Positions 53,635 to 64,000 of a stretch of DNA of 64,000 nt are shown in pieces. The DNA is from Heterotrichella gracilis (taxonomy: Eukaryota > Sar > Xanthophyceae > Tribonematales > Xanthonemataceae). The notes below the pieces were generated by a model. It saw only the letters and a program-made list of their open reading frames with translations. It was not told the DNA's origin and made no database searches. The DNA lies in the NCBI GenBank assembly GCA_032358255.1, contig JAULBX010007329.1, forward strand, positions 1-64,000. The letters run 5' to 3'. Numbering within the stretch: the stretch's first letter is position 1; each line of letters begins with the position of its first letter. The translations under genes were made by a program, and so were the position numbers.

Positions 53635-54982
53635 TGCGCCTGGTTGGGGCTTGGACCGCCCCTTGAGGCAAGCAAGTGGAGGTTGCCCTGCAGTGAAAAG
53701 AAGTTAGCATTATTCTACTACATGCATACCGGCGACAAAGCCAGATCAGCAACCAGCCTTGCACAAGCTTGCACCACCCAGCCCTGTCCTGGCAATGCTT
53801 CTTTGACCCATTTTTTGAAGTTTCCCGCCTGCAGATCCTCAGCATGTAGAGAGGGAAAAGCAGTACCCTATTTCAACCCACATCGTCACCACCCATTGGA
53901 ATGGCTATTGACTCTCGGGTATGCAGGCACTAGTGAAACAGGACTGGCATCAGCAGCTAAGCAGGGAGTCATATAAATCTAGCCTAGATAGTTGGTCTAC
54001 CTGCCCAAGGTCTCCCCAGGCAATGTTGGGTACTGAGAGTGGAACGCAAGCTCCCATTGGACAGGGGTACAACAACTGGGTAAGATGGATCGTTTCCTAT
54101 CACAACGTCACAATACTTTGAAGCAAGTTTGGGCACCAGGAAAGGGTTCACCCCCAGTGTCGAGCCTTCTAGCTACTTGCCTGAAGTCAGGTGGTGACGT
54201 AGCTTGGAAGCAAGACCCACGGTGGAATGCGACTAGTAGGTGCACAAAACAGGGCCCAAAGGGCGGTGCCTTGGGTTTCCTTGCGGAAACTTCTATTGGC
54301 ACTTTGTAGGGGGACCCAATCTGTGTAAGCTTGCTGGTGGGTGAGTGCAATGCCTAGATGGCGGTCACATGGGCGTCACAAGCCCTTGCAATACGTGCAG
54401 ACCGGTTCAATCCCAGTATACGTGTAATAACCTAGAGGTTAGCAGGTGTAAATATGGACAAGGTACTCAGTAGAAGAGACCCACTTTAAAGAACCATTGC
54501 ACCCTCACAAACGGCGGCAGCGGCGGAGCATGCCGCGTTCAACGGCGGTGACCCCCCCCCAATGTGCTCCCAAACCGCATTGTTTATAAGGTGTTACGGT
54601 GACCGCAACCGTCCACTTTGTACGTCACGCAACAGTCTCAACGTCTCTCATATCGTGGTGCGTCCTTGTAGCGTAGGCCACTATTCTTAGGGATAAGTTC
54701 GTGTATGCATGCAAAAGTGCATGCCAGCCGCCGAGAAAACAAGTTTGATTCAAGAGCAAAGCGGAACCCGATCAGCAGCCCGAGTACGTATCTGACTGTG
54801 CATCGTCTTCCTTTGCACAATCCTCGGGTTGGCGTTACCAACTGTGTTTTATCCAGCTTCTCGTCGTCATATTGGTCACCTATTCAGTAGTAGGGAACCA
54901 TATTCTTCCCAGCCTTTGCCCTTCGTTCAGCCTTGATAGTCCAGTAATACACAGCCAGATACGCTAAATAAGAAAAAACACC
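53635..54982. promoter_or_regulatory. 1.3-kb divergent intergenic region (IMPL1 and HP30-like)
   Basis: Should hold both promoters. A C9 run lies at 54549-54557. GGTTCAATCCC at 54400 with TGGCGGTCACATGGG about 40 bases upstream is a weak tRNA-like pair of pol III boxes. No echoes, no telomere-like runs and no coding region recognised. Confidence 0.4.
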
Positions 54983-57900
54983 ATGGCCTTGAAGGCGCCC
55001 CTGGGCTTGCCCATCGACCTCAGCGGGGTGCAGAAAGTGAAGGACAACTTTGACGAATGGGTGAAGAAGCAGGGCATCGGGGCTGAAGTGGCAGCCCATG
55101 CGCTCTTCGGAGGCGTCCAGGGAGCCTTCTTTGGTGGTTTGATGGGCGGTATGTCGAAACTGGACCCATCTATGGCCCCTGCCCCAGGGGTGATGTCGAT
55201 GGGTGGGCCACTGCAGCAAGCCAGAAGCTTTGCAGTAATGACTGGAGTGAATGCTGGCCTGGCGAGGGCGATCAAGCACCACAGGGGAGGTGTTGAGGAC
55301 TGGAAGGGAGCGTGAGTGCCCTAAACCCTAGAAATCACACCTTGTATTGCAAACATGCCAGGTGCAGTGCTAGCTGCCTGTGTGGGGCTAGGCGAACGAT
55401 CGCCTGGGTCAAACTTTGCACTAGTTACTGTGTTCAGCAGAACCGAAAGAACTGCGTGTGGGGGTATGGGTGGCAGAAGGGAACATGGTGCTTGAATCCT
55501 AGTTTTACACAGTGCAACTGGTACCACAACTGTATGCCGGGGGCGTGGTCGCCAGACATGGGTGCTTGTGTGATGCGCTGTGCGGCGCCAGGCGAACAGT
55601 TGTCTTGGTGAAAGCGTTGGATTAGGTGTAGCAGGTAGCTGTTGCATAGCATCGCTCCCTGTGTGCCCAACCCTAAACCCAACCCTACCAAACCTTATTT
55701 ATGACAATGAGCGCCCTACCAATGATGTGTCCCTTGGCACTGCACCACATTGCTCCTCGCTGCCCCCCAAACCCATGTTCGTTCCCAGCATTGGCTTGGT
55801 ACCTGACCACTGCTGCACCAAGTACAGGATGGGCGCCGCTTTCGGGTCGGGCATTTGCTTCTCATTCGTGAGCGGCATGGCGCCTCAGGGCAAGCCTGCC
55901 CTGTACCAAACCCTATTGCATTGAGAACCCTACCAACTGATATGTCCACTGGCATGCACTACCCTGCTCCCTCGTTGCCCCAAGCATGTTCATTTTCTAC
56001 AGGATGGGTGCCGCTTTCGGGTCGGGCATCTGCTTCTCATTCGTGAGCGGCATGGCGCCGCAGGGCAACCCAGTTGCGGCCGCCATCGTCACCGGCGCCT
56101 CCTTTGCTATTGTGCAAGGCATGTTCTCAAAGGTAAGGGAGCCCACGCCATGGCCATGGGGGGGGAGTTGTAGAATTTAGGGTTTGCGCTCCTTTTCTTG
56201 CGCGGCATGGTGCCTCAGGGCAACCCAGTGGCTGCTGCCATCGTGGTCGGTGCCTCCTTTGCTATCGTGCACGGCACTTGCTACACGCCATGGTAAAGAC
56301 AGCATTGGCGTCATGTATAGGCCAACTGCAGATTAGAAAAAATATATGGAAACATGAGCGTTGGCATGGTAGGACAGTTCAGGTCTTACCATGGGGGGAT
56401 AAACCTGCCATGCAGTTTAGAACAGGGAGCAAAGCACCATCATGGGGCCTGGGGATTCACGGTCAAAGGGTTTAGGCTTAGAGCAGGGTTATGGCTTCCC
56501 TTCGCAGCGGCATGGTCCCGTAATAAGGGGTTAGGGTGTTAGGGCAAGCTGGGGGTTGCAGCCATCTTGCCTGTTTTTTCCTGTGCTGTTCTGTTTTCAA
56601 CGCATGTTCTCACACGGCACCGGACCATGTGGCTGCGCCATGCTGTCGGTATGGATATTACACGTGATGCAAACGTTTCCGTGAAAAGGTATCGTTTCCG
56701 TGAAAAAGGTTCATCCTGCAGCTTGCGCCGTGTATGCGGCGTCTCTCACTGGAACGCTTGTAATTAGCTGGTCAATGTTGTTATCAGCTCATTAATCATT
56801 GTGTCTAGCGCGGAGTCCATTGACCTTGTGCATGTAGCACATTTGTCCTGAAGCATTACCACCGCCACCCCCGCCGCCGCCACCACCACCATCAGCTGCC
56901 ACCAGCCCCTTGCATATTGTACGGCATGTCCTGTCCCCCCACTTCACCCCACCACCCACCGCTTGAGCACAACATCTGAAACCTCAAATTTCTCGCTCAC
57001 ATTTACCCACTGCTTTGTGCCCCCTTCAGGTGGGTGAGGTGCTGACTGGGAGGAAGCAGGAGGACCCCAACTTTGTGCGGGTGAAGACCATGCTGAAGCT
57101 GCTCAACCTGTCGGTGAGTGTAGGATTTAGGGTTTAGGGTTTAAGGTTTAGGGTGAAGACGAAGCTCAACCTGTTGGTGGGTGTAGGGTTTAGGGTTTAA
57201 GGTATAGGGTGAAGACATGCTCAAGCTGCTCAAGCTGTCGGTGGGTGTAGGGTTCAGGGTTCAGGGCCATGTCAATGCCCAGCTGCTTAAACCCTTGGTG
57301 AATGTGCATGAACCCTTTTCTGCCCATGCACTTTATCAATATTTAAGGCTAAATTTAGGCCTGTGCGCTCCACTTTGATTACCACCACCACATCCCCGCA
57401 TCGTCCTCCCCTCCACAGCAGCAAGCGCTGGACCCTAAACCCTAGACTTCAAGCACGCCGTTACACACACGCTAAACCGCGCTCTCGCTCCGGCCTCCCA
57501 ACAGAAACACCCCCCTTCCGCACTTCTCCCCTCCCAATCTATCCACACACACCACCCACCCACTTCCCACATGCTCCCCACCGACCCCCTTTCCCCCCAC
57601 CTCCCCAGCAATATGAGCGCAACCCTTAGAAGGGCCTCCTGACAGGCAACACCATCATGCTGTGGAACGATTGGTGCACAGACCTTCATCCCTAACCTGC
57701 AACACACTTGCTCATCTGGGCGCAAGCTCAATTCCCCCACCCCTCACCCCCTTCCTCCCCTCCTCCGCAGTACTATGAGCAGCGCTCAAACGCACCCTGA
57801 ACTGTAAACCCTAAACCCTAATTTCCCTCCCCTCCTCCGCAGCAATATGAGCGCCAGCTCCAGAAGGCCTTCCTGGGCAGACACCACCATCACGCTGTGG

Positions 57901-58234
57901 AACAACCCTGCGCCCATCACCCTCCTCGCCCCCTCCCCAGGAACAAACCCTAAACCCTAAACACAGGCCCTCTACGGGGCTCCCAGCACCCCTTACCCCC
58001 TCCGCACTAACCGCCTCCTCCCCTCTCCCGCAGCAATACGAGCGCCAGCTCCAGAAGGGCCTCCTGGCAGACAACACCATCATGCTGTGGAACGACTCAG
58101 CACTGCGGGAGGTGCGCATCCCCCCCGGCCCCCGCCTCCTCATCCTCCACCACCTGGACCAGTACCGCCACCTGCTCAAGCCAGCCATGCCCCTGCCGGG
58201 CGCGGTGGCACCGCCCCAGCCGACGTACAAGTGA
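54983..58234 (+). CDS. HP30-like Tim17/Tim22/Tim23 family protein with C-terminal SAM domain, 247 aa, 4 exons
   Basis: Plant HP30 proteins are inner-envelope import components for transit-peptide-less plastid proteins. Exons 54983-55311, 56003-56132, 57030-57113 and 58034-58234 join in phase. The N-terminus (KVKDNFDEWVKKQGI) matches the HP30 start. Four hydrophobic segments with glycine motifs form the Tim17-type channel domain: GGVQGAFFGGLMGG, the block around RSFAVMTGVNAGLA, AFGSGICFSFVSGM and AAAIVTGASFAIVQGMF (to ~155). The last exon gives YERQLQKGLLADNTI and VRIPPGPRLLILHHL, the SAM-like domain at ~182-230, then a short Pro-rich tail. The length fits the family (~250-260). The start ATG (ACACCATGG) has a good context. 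It faces away from the plastid IMPL1-like gene. Confidence 0.88.
55820..55930 (+). repeat. upstream echo of HP30-like exon 2
   Basis: ACAGGATGGGCGCCGCTTTC through TTCTCATTCGTGAGCGGCAT and GGCGCCTCAGGGCAA copies 56000-56071, acceptor kept, then passes into ACCAAACCCTATTG. A decoy acceptor 170 bases ahead of the true one. Confidence 0.92.
56185..56285 (+). repeat. downstream echo of HP30-like exon 2
   Basis: GCGGCATGGTGCCTCAGGGC, then AACCCAGTGGCTGCTGCCAT and GTGCCTCCTTTGCTATCGTG, copies 56047-56120 but lacks the donor. GAATTTAGGGTTTGCG joins it to the exon. Confidence 0.9.
57115..57305 (+). repeat. echoes of HP30-like exon 3 end with TTTAGGG
   Basis: GTGAAGACGAAGCTCAACCT, then GTTGGTGGGTG (57153), and GTGAAGACATGCTCAAGCTG, then CTCAAGCTGTCGGTGGGTG (57209), copy 57081-57119. 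Each donor-like GGTGGGTGTAGGG runs into TTTAGGGTTTAAGG. A weaker copy lies at ~57270. Confidence 0.88.
57600..57910 (+). repeat. three echoes of HP30-like exon 4 start
   Basis: CAGCAATATGAGCGCAACCC, then AACACCATCATGCTGTGGAA (57607), a short CAGTACTATGAGCAGCGCTC (57768), and CAGCAATATGAGCGCCAGCT, then CCAGAAGGCCTTCCTGG (57840), copy 58031-58095. All keep a C-rich tract and acceptor, and CTAAACCCTAA-type strings lie between. Confidence 0.92.
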
Positions 58235-58304
58235 GCGGCGCGCGGTGATGGTGGCGTGGTGGTGGTGGTGGTGACAGGCGGGCGGGTGATGTTGCGGGTG
58301 GCGG

Positions 58305-58420
58305 GCCAGAAGGCGCTCATCCCTCACCATCTGGACGAGTACCGCCACCTGCTCTAGCCAGCCAGGGCCGCTGCCAGGCGTGGTGTCACCCCCACAGCCA
58401 ACGTACAAGTGAGCGGGCGC
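58305..58420 (+). repeat. 3'-flank echo of the last HP30-like exon
   Basis: ACCATCTGGACGAGTACCGC, then CACCTGCTCTAGCCAGCCA and CCAACGTACAAGTGAGCG, copies 58157-58237 including the stop codon, after the gene end. Confidence 0.92.
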
Positions 58421-61055
58421 TTGATGGTGTGTGTTCTGGGGAGTGGTGGGTGGGGTGGGGTGGGTGGGGGCAATACCGGCGGAGGGGCGTTAGGGCGTTA
58501 AAAGGGGGTGTGGTAGTGCTGGTGCTGGTGCTGGTGCCGTCACCACAGTCAGCGTTGGGGTGGCGAGCGGTTGGTACTCCAAGCACTTCCATAGTCTTTG
58601 CACTGGTGGGAGGCTGGTGGTGTTTGGTTAGAGTGAGAGGATTATATCAGTACCCAAGGGTGATGCTTCGGGGGTTACGTGGGTTGCTATATGTGGGGAC
58701 ATGGTGCATCCCGGGGAGGGTTCATGCTTATTGCGGTATCAGCCTGGCAGCACCACTGGGCTGGGGGCCGACTTAGTTGACCCGGTGCTTGCAGGTGCCT
58801 CTATTGGGTGCAGCTTTGTGTTTTAACATGCTTGTGGCTTTGTGAGTGTATCAGTTGCTTTGGGACAAATGTAGCGTGGGCCAATTTGCTGGGCGGCTCT
58901 TCCACAGTTAGTTTTGGCACCAGTTTTATATGCAGTAGGGTTGCAGTAGGGTTGCAGTAGGGTTGCAGTAGGAGCGGAATATTAGGGGGGCTGCTTTGTT
59001 TTGCACTCCCGTGTAAAAACACACTTGCCAGATTGGTCCCTGCGGCCCTATAAGCCCTTTCCAAATCCAGCTGTACGTCACGGTACACTGCTTGGGTATA
59101 TTCGGCAACTGCTGAATGAGTGGTACGCAGACTGCACTACACTGGAAGTGTTGTAACCTGTTTCATGGCCTGTGTGGCACACTTGAACACGTAAGTTATT
59201 CTTATAGGATTCTCTGCGGCGGCGGGGTTTGTGTCACACAATGTGTGCAACCTAGTGCTTGGCAGTGCACCAATCCAGGGGACAGTAGCACCACAGAACA
59301 GTCGAATATGCTACTGGACTGCATGGTCCACCAAGGTGTACAGCCTACCATTCCCCACTGGTCCATTAAAACGTACAGCCATTCCCCTTTATACAACTTT
59401 GGTTACCACAGCCCCTTCAACCCTTCGTACTGCTGCGTGTTGGGCCATGCTACAGTTTTTCCCGCGGCACACGAGTACATTCTAGTAACAGGGGCTCCGC
59501 GCCCTTCGCTGCTGGTACGTTCAAGGCATGGCGGCATGGCACTTGCATGTACCAGAGAGTGTGACTAGTAGAGTGTGACTGGTCTGTACATGCCTCGACC
59601 AAGACGTCTTCGTATGCAAGCGCAAGTTATGCGGGCGGATTGAGGTAGCAGCGCTGCTTGGTGCTCCTGAGGAGGCAGCGGGGAGTGAGCATGCATGCCA
59701 AAGTTTCCCGCCCACTTTGCACTCGAGTCTCGGATGCCTGCTGGTAAAAGCTTGTGAAAATATCGCACTCCCCTGGCGATGCCAGACGAACGCTTCGTTT
59801 CATCTCGGACGCATCATCAATAGAGCGCCACGTCAGGGCCACCTTCCCCCCATTTCTTGTCCCATATTATGTTTTTACGCACGGGGCCCCGCACCTGTTC
59901 AGGTTTCCTGCACACAACTCGAGCTTGCATTCCCTCTTTCCGTTGATCAAGATGCTCTGGTGTCGCATAGTATCGCCTCAAGCTGGAGCGTCGTGGATTG
60001 CAAGGACAGTCCTAGCCTTGTAAGCGTCGGGTTATCTCCGGTAAGTGTGCACATGGGCGGGCGGGCGGGCGTTAAAACCGTGCACAGTACAGTACCACAT
60101 CGGGAGTAGGCGGGTAGGAGTAGGAAGGTTCCTGCTGGGTGTGTACGGTTGCTGCACTTGCATCCCGCACCAGGTGTGCTCGCTGTCGCTCTTGCTGGTA
60201 AACCCTGGCCATCTGCACTACTGTCGGATTGCTAGCGCAATCCACTAGCACGTCCCGTGCCGTTCCAAATGTTATGCGGCGTAGTGTCACACTTAGGGTG
60301 CTGGCTACCCGGTAGCCTGGTGAAGACGTGGGGAGCTTGAAGTTGCGGGTTGTGGGTCAGCCATGGCTCTCTCTGGGTGATCATGCGGCCACTTAATCAC
60401 CCAGCTGGGACCCATTCAACATCCTACTTTGCGCACCACGGCTGACGTCTAAACGCTCTGCCCACTGTCGCAAAGTGTCGCAGCTACTGGTAGATACTAG
60501 ATAGGACACGAGGTAACCACTTACGATGTGCGTTGGTAGGGCTAGGACGCGACGAGTTTTGCTGTAGCCGGTTCCTTAGTGATGGCAGCTTCCTCCACCT
60601 GCCTCGCATCATGCCGCTGCGTTGCTGAGTCAGCTGCAGTCTAAAAAGCTTGAACAACTTGCAACAGTTGACCGGCACTCAGCTGTCGTAGTTAGTAACC
60701 CAAGTGTCTCGCCAGCTGTGGTTTTTAAACATTTTCCTCCGTCACACCACGTATGCAAGATGTATGCACACTCTTGGCTTTCATACACACCCTGACAAGT
60801 TCCTGGACCCTTGCAGGACTTCACCCTCTGCACAACAGTGGATCTATCCAGGGCCTGCCCACAACCTGTAAGCCTAGTACTTTATCAGAGGGGGCTGTCA
60901 ACACGCAACCACCTTCTAATGCTCCATAACCTCCAGCTCCTTGCCAACCTTCTACACCTCCAGTCCCACCAGTAACTCTTCCCTGGACAGCTTTGCAAGC
61001 ACAGCTAGACTTATACCAACTGCCACTGCCCCCTGGAACATCATCAGCAGCCATC
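58421..61055. other. 2.6-kb intergenic stretch
   Basis: GCTGGT-type repeats at 58517-58535 and four GCAGTAGGGTT-type tandem units at 58930-58975. A 150-codon plus-strand frame from 59116 resembles nothing known and has no coding-like bias. No other feature seen. Confidence 0.5.
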
Positions 61056-61691
61056 ATGGTCTCCCAGCTCTACCTGTTGGTGCCACTAGCGCTGGCCCTG
61101 TTGGCCCATCACACCACCGCCCAAACCCCTTCCCTGCCCGCCGACCAAGGCGTGCCCGACAAGCCCAGGGGGTGGTACAACGCACAGTGCTCCGACAAAG
61201 GGGATGTCGACTACTGCCGCTACGTGGGCAGCGGCAACGCAGAGTGGTTCTCCTGCGCCTTGGCCACCCACCCAGACAACGAGTTCACCTCAGAACTGGC
61301 GGGTTTCAACGAGACCACGGTGGGCAAGTGCCCACTTAGACGCATCGTGGTGCAGAAGACCCTATCCAATGGCCTCCTGCTGGTGGCGTTTGTGTCCCGC
61401 CCGCCCTACCCCCCCGGCCAGTTCCAAGGCGGCCTGCCCACCTACCCACCACCCCCACCCCTCCTGGAGACCCTGTTCAAGAAGCCGCCACCCCACAAGG
61501 CAGGCGCCAAGCACCCCCCACCCCACAAGACTGTCAAGCACCCCCCACCCCACAAATCGACCAAGAAGCCCCCTCCCAAGAAGTCCAACAAGAAGCCCCC
61601 ACCCAAGAAATCAACAAAGAAGCCCCCGCCCAAGAAGAGCACCTTGCGGCCCCCACCCAGGAAGCTCTCCCCCAAGAACACTGGGCGATGA
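61056..61691 (+). CDS. intronless secreted Pro/Lys-rich (extensin-like) protein, 211 aa
   Basis: Probably an extracellular matrix or wall glycoprotein. Residues 1-23 are a signal peptide (LYLLVPLALALLA) ending near TTAQ. A globular part (~25-125) has four Cys (QCSDKG, YCRYVG, FSCALA, KCPLRR), an NET sequon and no fold I recognise. From ~128 the chain is Pro-rich: PPPPPLLETLF, then about nine PPPHK and PPPKK repeats spaced by KS(T/N)KK, and a basic end. Such motifs are typical of hydroxyproline-rich wall proteins, where prolines are hydroxylated and glycosylated and lysines may bind acidic polysaccharide. Of two in-frame ATGs, 61056 directly precedes the signal peptide; 60993 would bury it. 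Confidence 0.75.
   Translation: MVSQLYLLVPLALALLAHHTTAQTPSLPADQGVPDKPRGWYNAQCSDKGDVDYCRYVGSGNAEWFSCALATHPDNEFTSELAGFNETTVGKCPLRRIVVQKTLSNGLLLVAFVSRPPYPPGQFQGGLPTYPPPPPLLETLFKKPPPHKAGAKHPPPHKTVKHPPPHKSTKKPPPKKSNKKPPPKKSTKKPPPKKSTLRPPPRKLSPKNTGR
61505..61660 (+). repeat. tandem PPPHK/PPPKK coding repeat
   Basis: CCCCCACCCCACAA and CCCCC(A/G)CCCAAGAA units of 24-27 bases repeat about nine times in frame. Confidence 0.85.
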
Positions 61692-61759
61692 GCGTCCCCA
61701 GACAACGCCCTTGTGCAAGGATCTCACTAGGTGGATGTACAGCGGAGCCCACCTTTCAA

Positions 61760-61815
61760 GGTTTCCAAGAGGCCCCGCCCAGGAAGATCTCCCATAAACA
61801 ACACAGGGCGTCGCA
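61760..61815 (+). repeat. 3'-flank echo of the Pro/Lys-rich coding end
   Basis: GCCCCGCCCAGGAAGATCTC, then CCATAAACAACACAGGGCG, copies 61650-61690 beyond the stop. No telomere-like string is involved here. Confidence 0.8.
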
Positions 61816-64000
61816 CCACTGAAGTGCTGACAAGCACCAATTGACGGCAGCTGGTTTGCCTTGTACATTTACCCGGCACACATAGTACAGCACGCCACCG
61901 TCATGCGCTATCAGATGTTACTTTCCAACTCTTGCTGCAGTGCATATCGTTGTCCATCCACGCTTTTGGTGTCCCTTCACTCGCAAAAAGACCCTTCCTT
62001 TTTTCTGTGCTGCGCTTCCACAGGCCCTTGGCCCTCTGCTTTTTATGTGTCTCATTTTAATGTCGTTTCTACGCCTTGACCCACGTTGTTGTGCCCTGCC
62101 ACCCCCGGGATGAAGGCTGCATCCCTGCCCTGGACTGATTTTGAACTCACAGGCTGGTATCGATACCCGCTAGTACTCTGTGGTCCTTAGTACTTGCAGC
62201 GCGGTCCCAGTACATCCCTGTGTTGTACCGCTGGTTGTGCCTGTGGCATTGAGCCGTTGCAGGCTGGGAATACCTTTCTTTTTTTTCTTTTTTTTTACGT
62301 GCCTAGGCTTTTTTATGTGCCTGTGTTCGCCTGCGCTTGATGGCTAGTTTGTGTAGTGCCCTACCCATGCCACGCCGTGCTGACAGTTTACCAATTAGCC
62401 AAATACGCCCTTTAACTTGATGATCACCTTTGTTTCTTTATCACCTTTTTATGAGTGCTGCAACGCACTGGCTGAGCAGCTTTGCTCTACTTCAACTGAA
62501 TGAAGTTCTTTGTGATTATCGGTGGAAGGGAGAATGTCACAAGTTGGACTGAACTGTGTTAAGTGTATAAAGAGTGAACAGTTTTAGGTGGACACCAAAG
62601 CGTCACATGCTGCAGAATCCTTCCTGAGGCTAAGGATTGCCTGTCTGACTGCAGTACTGCTATCAAATGGTATTCTATCACTGACGGTGGAGAATAAGAT
62701 AGTGCTGAATCACAATGGATGCCAACCCCAGTGGCGGCGGTCAGTGGCTTTCTGCCCCCAGCACCCACCGGCCGTATTCTACTTCCCCGTTCGCACAAAA
62801 TACTCCCCTGATATGTTGTTCAGAGTCTATCGTATAAAGAACACACACAGAGACCTAGTGTAGCATAAATCTACAGTGCTCCTTGTTGATAAGCGGCTGG
62901 TGATCGCTGGGTTTGTCTTGAGGACCTCAGTGGTATCAAACCAGCGAATACTTGCCGGTGGTTTGCATTCTACGTCGAGTTGTGCCACACCCACCAATAC
63001 ATGCACAAGTCTTTGTCGGTGCACCGTGGCCTGGTTACAAGCGCAGCAACTGTTAGACAAGAGTGTAACCTAGCATTGGGTAGCCTTCTATCGTTCCCTG
63101 CCAAAGAGTTTGCCAGCTCCATGCACTGGCATTGAAGGGGAGGTTGTGGTTAGCTGGCATACCCCCAGCCAGTTCAAGGACCCCCATTCGATCACAAGGT
63201 AAGCAGAGGCGCCAGACGCCGACCCAAAGTAGTATTTATCATTGCAAACTCCTCGTTAAGTGCACCTGGGTGCTGGTTAGACCGGCTATCGTCTTGTGGC
63301 CTGCGTTTTTCCGGCCAACACATGGCGAGCTGTCAGTACTCCTTCAAACTTTGAACAATACTTTTCTTGCCGGACGTAACGCCACACATGTGCCAAGCGT
63401 TGACCCAAAGGTAGTCCAAGGATGTTTTGCACTGGAGACCCTTGCCACTACCCTGTTTTTCCCGTGTGTTGTGACACCATCTTTTGCACCGCATCGAGGA
63501 TCCTGGGCGAATCACGGCATGTGGGTCAGTGGCGTTGTTCGGACCAAGCAGTACCCGTCCGCTTGTTCATCTATCACCCACAGCAGTATTTTCCAGCAGC
63601 ATTCGACGCATACCAGTGATTTTCCTTCCGATTCCTTGCATTGATATGGGCTGCTTTTGCTCCCCTTCGAGTTACGACCCCCCTTTGACGGCACGCCAGG
63701 GGAAACAGCCACCACAGATCTTGTCCGCTCACCACCTCTAGTCTCCTGCTGCCCACAGCACTTATATTCCTGTTCACGGCATTGTCTTGTTCAACCTAGG
63801 TATAGTGCTGCAGTACGTTGCACACAACATTACTGGCACATTTCCACGAGTTGGTTAGCACGACCCCCCATGCCGGAACTTCATCGACGGCTTCGTCTCC
63901 TGTCTGGCTATGAACCCCTAAACCTGCGTAACCCCTCTACAACACCGTTTATTTTCACCATATCCCAATACAGCCGGTAGAGTCTTCGTCTCTTTCTGCC
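61816..64000. other. 2.2-kb right end, no supported gene
   Basis: A T-rich tract (TTTCTTTTTTTTCTTTTTTT-like) lies at 62276-62297. Frames of up to 170 codons (63132-63644) show no family motif and no ATG-led coding structure. Confidence 0.5.

Noticed and set aside
2112-58234. Assembly error as the cause of the echoes
   Set aside because: Copies differ by many substitutions and indels and have different breakpoints in each gene; misassembly would give near-identical copies. It cannot be excluded for any single array without long reads.
59116-59568. 150-codon plus-strand reading frame
   Set aside because: Starts with ATG but has no recognisable motif, no coding-like third-position bias, and lies in featureless DNA.
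263-61815. Reading the echoes as real internal exon duplications that lengthen the proteins
   Set aside because: Most echoes lack one splice site, contain stops or are cut mid-codon. The proteins assembled without them match their families end to end with exact phase.
63132-63644. 170-codon plus-strand reading frame near the right end
   Set aside because: No ATG at the start, no domain, and several overlapping frames of similar length.
1-64000. CRISPR arrays, LTR elements, Polinton-like or viral genes
   Set aside because: No regular spacer arrays, long terminal repeats, integrase, polymerase or capsid motifs were seen on either strand.

Overview
This window is nuclear DNA from a photosynthetic eukaryote, most probably a green alga. 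The evidence is many GT-AG introns in GC-rich coding DNA, plastid or plant-type proteins (an IMPL1-like inositol monophosphatase, an HP30-like Tim17/SAM protein, a bimodular GTP cyclohydrolase I) and a Pro-rich wall-type protein. Interstitial TTTAGGG/CCCTAAA motifs, the Arabidopsis-type telomere unit, are everywhere. I cannot name the species. No prokaryotic, organellar, viral, LTR-element, CRISPR or rRNA feature was recognised.

Eleven protein genes can be supported. For nine I rebuilt the exons by eye and they join in phase into one open frame. Left to right: exostosin-like GT47 (-, short), bimodular GTP cyclohydrolase I (-, 5 exons, 512 aa), SET/MYND methyltransferase (-, 8 exons, 389 aa), HSCB/Jac1 co-chaperone (+, 6 exons, 318 aa), intronless FUT8/GT23-like glycosyltransferase (-), lipin phosphatidate phosphatase (+, 20 exons, 961 aa), GH79 heparanase-like protein (+, 8 exons, 577 aa), cyclin-box protein (-, 6 exons, 431 aa), IMPL1-like phosphatase (-, 6 exons, 356 aa), HP30-like Tim17/SAM protein (+, 4 exons, 247 aa), intronless Pro/Lys-rich secreted protein (+, 211 aa). 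They belong to unrelated pathways (folate/pterin, chromatin, Fe-S assembly, glycan synthesis and breakdown, lipid, cell cycle, inositol, plastid import, wall) and form no operon or cluster. SMYD/HSCB, GT23-like/lipin and IMPL1/HP30 are divergent pairs.

The most striking property is structural. Almost every intron, and several 3' flanks, carry diverged partial copies of the neighbouring exon, here called 'exon echoes'. They often keep a splice site, are usually truncated, and are repeatedly joined to or separated by telomere-like CCCTAAA/TTTAGGG strings. The lipin catalytic exon has three echoes, GTP cyclohydrolase exon 4 has five, and IMPL1 exon 1 has three. Together with several short near-perfect palindromes (one sitting inside an echo with a repeated hexamer at its flanks), this suggests recurrent break repair in which telomere-like DNA is added and local sequence is copied again. 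That mechanism is inference; the repeated sequence itself is directly visible.

The long intergenic stretches (30.4-34.2, 40.0-43.4, 47.2-49.5, 58.2-61.0, 61.7-64.0 kb) hold no gene I can support, only simple repeats, foldbacks and weak tRNA-like boxes. Exon ends were read by eye and may be off by a base or so; phase agreement is the main check.
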